From Corynebacterium sp. (GTDB lineage: Bacteria; Actinomycetota; Actinomycetes; Mycobacteriales; Mycobacteriaceae): a stretch of DNA of 12,906 nt. The stretch is taken from contig JAKDIS010000076.1 in NCBI GenBank assembly GCA_030450335.1, forward strand, positions 1 through 12,906, given 5' to 3'. This document shows, in pieces, positions 1 to 5,488 of this stretch (position 1 is its first letter; every line of letters starts with the position of its first letter). The position numbers were made by a program, and so were the translations under genes. The notes under the pieces were generated by a model. That model was not told the DNA's origin. It searched no databases and saw only the letters and a program-made list of their open reading frames with translations.

Positions 1-212
1 CTCTCGAGCACGACGGCGACCAGGCCCGCGACGTCCTCGCCGACGACGAGGTTGGAGCCGCCACCGACGACGAGCAGGGGGACGCCGGCCTCGTCGAGGC
101 TGCGTACGACCTCGGCGACGGCGTCCGCCGAACGACAGCACAGGGTGTGGGCGGGGGCACCGCCGACCCGCAGGGTGGTCAGGTCAGCGAAGCTGCGCGA
201 CGACGTTTCGAC
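1..212 (-). CDS. murB: UDP-N-acetylmuramate dehydrogenase (MurB), N-terminal part, cut by window edge
   Basis: Cytoplasmic FAD enzyme that uses NADPH to reduce UDP-GlcNAc-enolpyruvate to UDP-MurNAc in peptidoglycan precursor synthesis. Read on the minus strand, the frame starting near 212 gives about 70 residues that include LTTLRVGG, typical of the MurB N-terminus, and then LLVVGGGSNLVV, the glycine-rich FAD/pyrophosphate-binding motif of the family. The frame stays open to the edge, so most of the gene lies outside. No ATG, GTG or TTG occurs in this frame at the expected place. The AGGAGG at 224-219 sits six bases before a GTC codon at 212-210, and the only in-frame GTG upstream (296-294) would add an unconvincing extension running into the divergent promoter. 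The gene is divergent from the DUF2505 gene, as I recall for mycobacterial murB. The family is secure; the start is not. Confidence 0.8.
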
Positions 213-218
213 GTCATT

Positions 219-224
219 CCTCCT
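219..224 (-). promoter_or_regulatory. Shine-Dalgarno AGGAGG of murB
   Basis: Perfect AGGAGG on the minus strand. One base after it is an ATG (217-215) in a different frame, which reads only 12 codons before a TGA at 181-179. In the murB frame the codon at normal spacing (six bases) is GTC. The site therefore points at the murB start but leaves its identity open. Confidence 0.55.
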
Positions 225-299
225 GGTCAGACGCTGTAACGTTGCGGAGGGAACGGAAACTGTTCTCGGCTGGAACGTAAAATCAGGACGTGGCACACT

Positions 300-305
300 T
301 ATGAT
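300..305 (+). promoter_or_regulatory. -10 box of the DUF2505 gene
   Basis: TATGAT, five of six matches to the TATAAT consensus. It lies 14 bases before the ATG at 320, so the transcript would have a leader of under ten bases or be nearly leaderless. That fits the lack of any Shine-Dalgarno sequence there. No convincing -35 box is seen, which is common in corynebacteria and mycobacteria. Confidence 0.5.
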
Positions 306-319
306 GTTAGCCTTTCTGC

Positions 320-817
320 ATGACAACACACATCGAGTCCTCCACGACCGTCAACCACCCGCTGGACAAGGTCATCAAGGCCCTGAGCTCCAAGGAGTAC
401 TGGGAGTACGAGGCCCAGAACCTCTCCGAGGTCCCCGGCGAAGTCAACTCCTTCACCGCCGAGCCCATCGAGGTCGTCCTCTTCGAGGTCCTGCCCACCG
501 ACGCACTGCCCGAGGCCGTGCGCTCCATGGTCTCCCAGAACCTGAAGCTCAAGCGCACCGTCACCTTCGGCGACGAGAAGGACGGCGTCGTCAACGGCGA
601 CATGGCCGCCGAGGTCAAGGGCGCCCCGGTGAAGTTCGGCGCCGAGCTCACCCTCACCGGTGAGGGCGACTCCACCACCCTGTCCGCCGAGGCCGACATC
701 GACGTCACCATCCCCATGGTCGGCCCGGTCATCGAGCCCAAGGTCGCCGACGCCGTCCGCGACATCATCAACAACGAGAACACCCTCATCGACACCTGGA
801 TCAAGGAGAACCTCTGA
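320..817 (+). CDS. DUF2505 family protein (SRPBCC-like fold)
   Basis: A 165-residue protein with no signal peptide and no membrane segment, rich in Glu, Val and Thr, so probably soluble and cytoplasmic. The opening with STTVNHPLDKVIKALSS, alternating beta-type segments and a C-terminal amphipathic stretch (DAVRDIINNENTLIDTWIKEN) match the DUF2505 family. That family is related to the START/SRPBCC ligand-binding fold and is found mainly in Mycobacteriales; its function is unknown. It lies divergent from murB, an arrangement I recall for the mycobacterial homologue (Rv0481c next to murB Rv0482). No Shine-Dalgarno is seen before the ATG, and the -10 box at 300-305 suggests near-leaderless translation. 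A role in lipid or cell-envelope precursor binding is only a guess from fold and neighbours. Confidence 0.75.
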   Translation: MTTHIESSTTVNHPLDKVIKALSSKEYWEYEAQNLSEVPGEVNSFTAEPIEVVLFEVLPTDALPEAVRSMVSQNLKLKRTVTFGDEKDGVVNGDMAAEVKGAPVKFGAELTLTGEGDSTTLSAEADIDVTIPMVGPVIEPKVADAVRDIINNENTLIDTWIKENL

Positions 818-850
818 TCCACCCCGTGAACCTGCGGATCACCGCACAAT

Positions 851-885
851 CCACCGGGTAATCGCCGTATACCTGGCGCCGGTGG
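851..885 (+). repeat. Inverted repeat / hairpin before the DUF2993 gene
   Basis: CCACCGG at 851-857 pairs with CCGGTGG at 879-885. Inside it CGCC (863-866) pairs with GGCG (875-878), leaving a five-base bulge and an eight-base loop. The loop contains TATACC (868-873), which could be a -10 box for the next gene. The 3' arm is part of the G-rich stretch that would act as ribosome binding site for the ATG at 892. It may be a weak terminator after DUF2505, or it may mask translation. Confidence 0.4.
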
Positions 886-891
886 GTGGTC

Positions 892-1845
892 ATGGTTCAC
901 ACTGGTCCGGTGAGCACTTCAAACAGCACCGGACCATCCGCCACCGGCCCGCAGGGCTGGGGGGCCCAATCACCGCAGGACGGCGGCAACGCCGGCAAGA
1001 AGCGGTCGGGCCGGTGGTGGAAGATTCTCCTCGTCGTCGTCATCGTCCTCGCCGTCCTGGCGGCGGTGGCCGAGTTCGGACTGCGTGCCTACGCGAAGAA
1101 CACGGTCGTCGACGAGATCCGTTCCTCGGCCGAGGAACGCGGCACCGCGCTCACCGAGGACCCCTCGGTGAGCTTCGGCACGTCTCCCCTCCTGCTCGGG
1201 CTGCTGCAGGGCAAGATCCCCTCCTTCGAGGCGGACCTGCCCTCCAGCCTGGACGTGTCCTACGAGGACTCCGACCAGTCGCGCCCGGTCGTCTCCGGCC
1301 AGCCGGCGATGACGATCAACGCCAAGGACATGTCCACCGACACCGACAACCCCACCGCCGGTGAGATCACCGTGGACACCACCCTGCCGCCGGACCTGCT
1401 TCTCTCGGAGATCCAGAAGTCGCAGGCGGAGGGTTCCGGTGACGACGCCGAGGGCGCCGGCGGCCTGCTCGAGGGCCTCATCGAGGTCACCGGTGTGCAG
1501 ATGAACACCGCCGACAACACCATGGACCTGGAGATCACCGGCGGCCTGGCGACGCTGAGCATGACCCCGGTCGTCGAGGACGGCGCACTGAACTTCGAGG
1601 TGCAGAACCTCCAGATCCTGGGCATGGACCTGCCGGAGTCGATGGTGCAGTCACTGACCGACTCCCTGCAGGAGACCGTCAACGACGTGGAGGGCCTGCA
1701 GATCCAGGACGCGACGATCACCGAGGACGGCCTGAAGGTCCAACTGCACGGCACCGACGTGAGCCTCGACGACGTCTCTTCGTCCACCTCCAGCTTCTCG
1801 GAGGACTCGGGGCAGGACTCGGGGCAGACCACCCAGGAGGGCTGA
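892..1845 (+). CDS. DUF2993 / LmeA-like single-pass membrane protein
   Basis: A protein of about 317 residues: a Gly/Ser/Pro-rich N-terminus of about 35 residues, a basic patch (GKKRSGRWWK), one hydrophobic segment at roughly residues 44-61 (ILLVVVIVLAVLAAVAEF), then a long acidic domain facing the cell exterior. That domain fits the DUF2993/LmeA family, whose mycobacterial member binds phospholipid and takes part in lipomannan elongation. The same role here is inferred. The tail is Ser/Asp/Gln-rich and carries a duplicated DSGQ from a 12-base tandem repeat. The start is uncertain: GTG 886, ATG 892 and GTG 910 (giving MSTSNSTG) are all in frame and none has a good Shine-Dalgarno. I chose 892 because GGTGGG ends five bases before it. 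It follows DUF2505 in the same direction after 74 bases and is closed by the hairpin at 1886-1930. Confidence 0.7.
   Translation: MVHTGPVSTSNSTGPSATGPQGWGAQSPQDGGNAGKKRSGRWWKILLVVVIVLAVLAAVAEFGLRAYAKNTVVDEIRSSAEERGTALTEDPSVSFGTSPLLLGLLQGKIPSFEADLPSSLDVSYEDSDQSRPVVSGQPAMTINAKDMSTDTDNPTAGEITVDTTLPPDLLLSEIQKSQAEGSGDDAEGAGGLLEGLIEVTGVQMNTADNTMDLEITGGLATLSMTPVVEDGALNFEVQNLQILGMDLPESMVQSLTDSLQETVNDVEGLQIQDATITEDGLKVQLHGTDVSLDDVSSSTSSFSEDSGQDSGQTTQEG
1804..1827 (+). repeat. 12-base tandem repeat, two perfect copies
   Basis: GACTCGGGGCAG occurs at 1804-1815 and again at 1816-1827, in frame, and encodes DSGQ twice in the C-terminal tail of the DUF2993 protein. It looks like a slippage-type duplication in a disordered tail and may vary between strains. 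Confidence 0.85.
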
Positions 1846-1885
1846 TCCCCTCCCCGACCTCCCCGCCGCGCGCGGGCATCCCGAA

Positions 1886-1930
1886 AGAGCAACCCCACAG
1901 GTTGGTGCGACCGACCCGTGGGGTTGCTCT
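1886..1930 (+). terminator. Strong hairpin, probable terminator after the DUF2993 gene
   Basis: AGAGCAACCCCAC (1886-1898) pairs perfectly with GTGGGGTTGCTCT (1918-1930). The sequence between the arms pairs further: GGTTGGT with ACCGACC around a GCG loop, with one G-U pair. There is no T-run after the stem, so this is not a textbook intrinsic terminator, but its size and position 40 bases after a stop codon fit transcript termination in a GC-rich actinobacterium. It separates the envelope genes from the atu operon. Confidence 0.65.
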
Positions 1931-1986
1931 CTGCGTCGGGGAGGGTGCGCCGCGGCAGGATCGACATCCCCCTCCCCCACATGGGG

Positions 1987-2009
1987 GTGTGATGTAGCGC
2001 ACATGACAC
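1987..2009. promoter_or_regulatory. 23-base imperfect palindrome, candidate operator
   Basis: Half-sites GTGTGATGT (1987-1995) and ACATGACAC (2001-2009) are separated by five bases and match at eight of nine paired positions. Size and symmetry fit a dimeric helix-turn-helix regulator such as TetR. The centre lies about 63 bases before the start of transcription predicted from the extended -10 at 2046-2054. The regulator is inferred; the product of the gene at 9595 is the obvious candidate. Confidence 0.45.
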
Positions 2010-2017
2010 GAATGTTC

Positions 2018-2037
2018 CAATCGGTCACGCGTGATTG
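2018..2037. promoter_or_regulatory. Nested palindromes over the atuA promoter, candidate operator
   Basis: TCACGCGTGA at 2025-2034 is a perfect 10-base palindrome. An overlapping inverted repeat has CAATC (2018-2022) and GATTG (2033-2037). Together they occupy the place where the -35 contact for the extended -10 box at 2046-2054 would be, a natural repressor position. Confidence 0.4.
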
Positions 2038-2045
2038 TTTCCGGG

Positions 2046-2054
2046 TGCTACAAC
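2046..2054 (+). promoter_or_regulatory. Extended -10 promoter for the atu operon
   Basis: TGCTACAAC: a TG dinucleotide, one base, then TACAAC, which has four of six matches to the consensus, in the only long non-coding stretch before atuA. Transcription would start near 2061 and leave a leader of about 75 bases. TATTAG at 2086-2091 is a weaker alternative. No good -35 box is present. Confidence 0.35.
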
Positions 2055-2136
2055 TGGCAGCATGATTTCCGTAGGCGAACCACAGTATTAGCCGTCGGAA
2101 GCATTCCACTGCACAGACAACACTCGGAGGCTTTCC

Positions 2137-3870
2137 GTGAGTGACACCCCACCCGTGAGAATCGCGAACTTCTCCGGCTTCTACGGTGACCGCGACAGCG
2201 CGATGAAAGAGATGCTCGACGGCGGTGAGATCGACTACCTCACCGGCGACTACCTCGCAGAACTCACCATGCTCATCCTCGCCAAGGGGATGATGAAGAA
2301 CCCCACCCTCGGCTACGCCAGGCGGTTCATCGACCACCTGGACTCCTGCCTGGACAGCATCGCCGAGCGCGGCGTGAAGGTCGTGACCAACGCCGGCGGA
2401 CTCAACCCGTCCGGCCTGGCGGACGCACTGCGCAAGAAGGTCGAGGAGCGTGGACTGGACCTCACCGTCGCCTACGTCGACGGCGACGACGTCCGGGAAC
2501 CATTACGACCGACTGTTCCTGACGCCCTGTGCGCGAACGCCTACCTCGGGGCGTTCGGCATCGTCGAGTGCCTCGCCGCCGGCGCCGACATCGTGGTCAC
2601 CGGACGCGTCACCGACGCCTCGGTGGTCGTGGGCCCCGCCGCCCACCACTTCGGCTGGGGCCCCGGCGACCACGACCAGATCGCCGGCGCCATGGCCGCC
2701 GGGCACGTCATCGAGTGCGGCACCCAGGCCACCGGCGGCAACTACTCCGGTTTCAACCGCGGCGTCCTCGACGGCCGCCCCGTGATGCCCGGCTTCCCCC
2801 TCGCCGAGGTCCACGCCGACGGCTCCTCGGTGATCACCAAGCACGAGGGCACCGGTGGTGCGGTCACCGCCGGCACCGTGACCGCCCAGCTGCTCTACGA
2901 GGTCACCGGTGCCCGCTACGCCGGGCCGGACGCCGTCCTGCGCCTCGACCACCTCCGTGTGGAGGACCTCGGCGACGACCGGGTGCGCATCAGCGGCGCC
3001 ACCGGTGAGGCTCCCCCGCCCACCACCAAGGTCAGCGTGAACAAGCTCGGCGGGTTCCGCAACGAGGTCCAGGTCCTGTTCTCCGGGCTCGACGTGGAGG
3101 ACAAGGCGGACCTGTTCACCCGCCAGCTCGACACCCTCGAGCCGCGCCCGCGCACCGTGGAGTACCGCCTGGAGCGTACCCACCACCCGGACGCGGACAC
3201 CCAGGCCGCGGCGTCCGCCCGTCTGGTGTGCGTGGTGTGGGACCCCAACCAGGACCTCATCGCCGAGTGGGGCCGCGGCGTGGTCGGCACCGCCCTGGCG
3301 TCCCCGCCGGGCACCTTCTTCGACGGGGTTCCGCCGAAGCCCGGCATGTACGGCACCTTCTCGCCCGCCTACGTCGACAACGACGTGCCGGTGCACACCG
3401 CCAACCTCGCCGACGGCTCCACCGTGACCGTCGCACCGCCGCAGGTGACCGCCGAGCTCGGGTCGTCCTACACCGACGAGTCCGTCCCGGGTCCGGATGC
3501 GTCCGGAGAGACCCGGCGCGCACCGATCGGCCTGCTCGCCGACGCGCGCAGCGGCGACAAGGGCGGCAGCGCCAACATCGGACTGTGGACCCGCGACGAC
3601 GCCGCCTACCCGTGGCTCGTCGAGACCGTCACCCCCGAGTCGGTCCGGCGGCTGCTGCCGGAGACCGCGGAACTCGACGTGGAGGTCTTCGCCCTGCCGC
3701 ACCTCAACGCGGTGAACGTGGTGTTCCAGGACATCCTCGGCCAGGGCGTGGCCCACGGTGCCCGCTTCGACCCGCAGGGCAAGGGGCTCGGCGAATGGCT
3801 GCGTTCGCGCCACGTCGACGTGCCCGTCTCCCTGCTCAACACCAGCAACGACAGTGAGGACGCATCATGA
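2137..3870 (+). CDS. atuA: Acyclic terpene utilisation AtuA family protein
   Basis: A 577-residue cytoplasmic protein of the AtuA (formerly DUF1446) family. The N-terminus carries the family pattern VRIANFSGFYGDRDSA and LTGDYLAELTMLIL (about residues 7-47), then NAGGLNPSGLADAL (85-98), CANAYLGAFGIVECLAAGADI (from 132) and TGRVTDASVVVGPAAHHFGW (155-174). From about residue 462 a separate C-terminal domain begins with ADARSGDKGGSANIG, the AtuA-like ferredoxin-fold domain. AtuA is needed for citronellol/geraniol breakdown in Pseudomonas, but its reaction is not firmly known; a lyase or hydration step has been suggested. The GTG start is set by GGAGG at 2126-2130, six bases before it. It opens the operon and overlaps atuC by ATGA. 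The region around residues 120-130 is shorter than I expect for the family and uses rare codons (see findings). Confidence 0.9.
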   Translation: MSDTPPVRIANFSGFYGDRDSAMKEMLDGGEIDYLTGDYLAELTMLILAKGMMKNPTLGYARRFIDHLDSCLDSIAERGVKVVTNAGGLNPSGLADALRKKVEERGLDLTVAYVDGDDVREPLRPTVPDALCANAYLGAFGIVECLAAGADIVVTGRVTDASVVVGPAAHHFGWGPGDHDQIAGAMAAGHVIECGTQATGGNYSGFNRGVLDGRPVMPGFPLAEVHADGSSVITKHEGTGGAVTAGTVTAQLLYEVTGARYAGPDAVLRLDHLRVEDLGDDRVRISGATGEAPPPTTKVSVNKLGGFRNEVQVLFSGLDVEDKADLFTRQLDTLEPRPRTVEYRLERTHHPDADTQAAASARLVCVVWDPNQDLIAEWGRGVVGTALASPPGTFFDGVPPKPGMYGTFSPAYVDNDVPVHTANLADGSTVTVAPPQVTAELGSSYTDESVPGPDASGETRRAPIGLLADARSGDKGGSANIGLWTRDDAAYPWLVETVTPESVRRLLPETAELDVEVFALPHLNAVNVVFQDILGQGVAHGARFDPQGKGLGEWLRSRHVDVPVSLLNTSNDSEDAS

Positions 3871-5462
3871 CCGCATCGACAGCGGTGGTCCCGGGCTCCG
3901 AGGAGTACCAGGCCAACCGGCAGTCCATGGAGGACAAGCTCGGCGAGATCCGGGAGGCCTACGAGTCCGCCTTCTCTGGCGGCGGCGAGAAGTCCCTGGA
4001 GAGGCTCCGTAGCCGAGACAAGATGACCCCGCGCGAGCGCATCGACTCCCTGCTCGACCAGGGGTCGCCCTTCCTCGAGCTGTGCACCATGGCGGGCTTC
4101 GGCACCGACTTCGCCGTCGGCGGTTCGGTCGTCGGCGGCATCGGCACCGTCGAGGGCGTGGACTGCCTCATCGTGGCCAACGACCCCACGGTCAAGGGCG
4201 GCGCCTCCAACGAGTGGACGCTGCGCAAGTGCAACCGTCTGCAGGAGATCGCCCGCAAGAACCGTCTGCCCGTGCTCACCCTGGTGGAGTCCGGCGGTGC
4301 GGACCTGCGCAGCCAGAAGGAGGTGTTCGTCCCCGGCGGCGCCATGTTCCGCGACATCACCCAGCTGTCGAAGGAGGGCATCCCCACCATCGCCATCGTG
4401 TACGGCAACTGCACCGCCGGCGGTGCCTACATCCCCGGCATGTCCGACCACGTGGTGATGATCAAGGAGCGTTCCAAGGTCTTCCTCGCCGGCCCGCCGC
4501 TGGTGAAGGCGGCCACCGGTGAGGTCACCGACGACGAGAGCCTCGGTGGTGCGCAGATGCACACCGACGTCTCCGGTCTCGGCGACTACCTCGCCGTCGA
4601 CGAGCTGGACGCCGCACGCATCGGACGCTCCATCGTCCGGCGCCTGAACTGGCGCCGCAAGGGCCAGACCCCGTCGACGGACGTCGCCGCCCCGGTGCTC
4701 GACGAGGAGGACCTGCTCAGCATCGTCCCCGACGGGCTCAAGGTCCCCTACGACCCCTACGAGATCATCGGACGCTTCGTCGACGCCAGCGAGTTCGACG
4801 AGTTCAAGCCCCGCTACGGCTCCGGTCTGGTCACCGGCTGGGCGCAGGTCCACGGCTACCCGGTGGGCATCCTCGCCAACTCCCGCGGCGTGCTGTTCAG
4901 CGAGGAGGCGCAGAAGGCCACCCAGTTCATCCAGCTGGCGAACCAGACCGACACCCCGCTGATCTTCATGCACAACACCACCGGCTACATGGTCGGCAAG
5001 GAGTACGAGCAGCAGGGCATCATCAAGCACGGCGCGATGATGATCAACGCGGTGTCCAACTCCACGGTCCCGCACATCTCCCTGATCACCGCGGCCAGCT
5101 ACGGCGCCGGCCACTACGGGATGTGCGGACGCGCCTTCGACCCGCGCTTCGTGTTCGCCTGGCCGTCGGCCCGCTCGGCGGTGATGGGTTCCGAGCAGCT
5201 CGCCTCCGTGATCAGCAGCATCAGCGCCCAGTCGGCCCGTGGCCGCGGCCTGGACTACTCCGAGGACGCCGAGAAGCAGCTCTACGACATGCTCAAGACC
5301 CAGGCCGACGCCGAGTCCGCCCCGCTGAAGATGTCCGGGATGCTCTACGACGACGGTGTCATCGACCCCCGCGACACCCGTGCCGTGGTGGGTACGGCAC
5401 TGTCCGCCATCCACTCCGGACCGGTGGAGGGCGCCGACGGCTTCGGCGTCTTCCGGATGTGA
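3867..5462 (+). CDS. atuC: Geranyl/methylcrotonyl-CoA carboxylase-type beta subunit
   Basis: A 531-residue carboxyltransferase subunit, a normal length for AtuC or LiuB. It moves CO2 from carboxybiotin on the alpha subunit to the gamma-carbon of a 3-methyl-2-enoyl-CoA. Two crotonase-like halves are clear. The first has GGSVVGGIGTVEG (85-97), ANDPTVKGGA (104-113), YGNCTAGGAYIPGMSD (179-194) and FLAGPPLVKAATGE (206-219). The second has HNTTGYMVGKEYEQQG (369-384), ASYGAGHYGMCGRAFDPRF (410-428) and AWPSARSAVMGSEQLA (431-446). These mark the methylcrotonyl/geranyl group rather than propionyl- or acetyl-CoA carboxylases. Geranyl rather than methylcrotonyl preference is inferred from AtuA next door. 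AGGA lies six bases before the ATG, which overlaps the atuA stop by four bases, suggesting translational coupling. Confidence 0.85.
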   Translation: MTASTAVVPGSEEYQANRQSMEDKLGEIREAYESAFSGGGEKSLERLRSRDKMTPRERIDSLLDQGSPFLELCTMAGFGTDFAVGGSVVGGIGTVEGVDCLIVANDPTVKGGASNEWTLRKCNRLQEIARKNRLPVLTLVESGGADLRSQKEVFVPGGAMFRDITQLSKEGIPTIAIVYGNCTAGGAYIPGMSDHVVMIKERSKVFLAGPPLVKAATGEVTDDESLGGAQMHTDVSGLGDYLAVDELDAARIGRSIVRRLNWRRKGQTPSTDVAAPVLDEEDLLSIVPDGLKVPYDPYEIIGRFVDASEFDEFKPRYGSGLVTGWAQVHGYPVGILANSRGVLFSEEAQKATQFIQLANQTDTPLIFMHNTTGYMVGKEYEQQGIIKHGAMMINAVSNSTVPHISLITAASYGAGHYGMCGRAFDPRFVFAWPSARSAVMGSEQLASVISSISAQSARGRGLDYSEDAEKQLYDMLKTQADAESAPLKMSGMLYDDGVIDPRDTRAVVGTALSAIHSGPVEGADGFGVFRM

Positions 5463-5488
5463 CGGGCGACAACCAGATGAAGGAAGAA

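Noticed and set aside
250..276. GGAAC motifs (250-254 and 272-276) as an SigE/SigH-type -35 box
   Set aside because: No GTT element lies at the usual 16-20 base distance after either copy. The TATGAT at 300-305 explains the promoter better.
52..663. Plus-strand open frame of 203 codons at the left edge
   Set aside because: It overlaps murB and the DUF2505 gene in another frame, gives an Arg/Pro/His-rich sequence without any family pattern, and arises from GC-rich codon bias.
1974..1987. CCCCC-ACAT-GGGGG hairpin as a terminator
   Set aside because: Only five base pairs, no T-run, and it overlaps the candidate operator region. The larger stem at 1886-1930 already closes the upstream unit.
5123..5488. 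Upstream extension of the atuF frame
   Set aside because: Overlaps the 3' end of atuC, is Arg-rich and unlike biotin carboxylases. The ATG at 5489 has a ribosome binding site and the right N-terminus.
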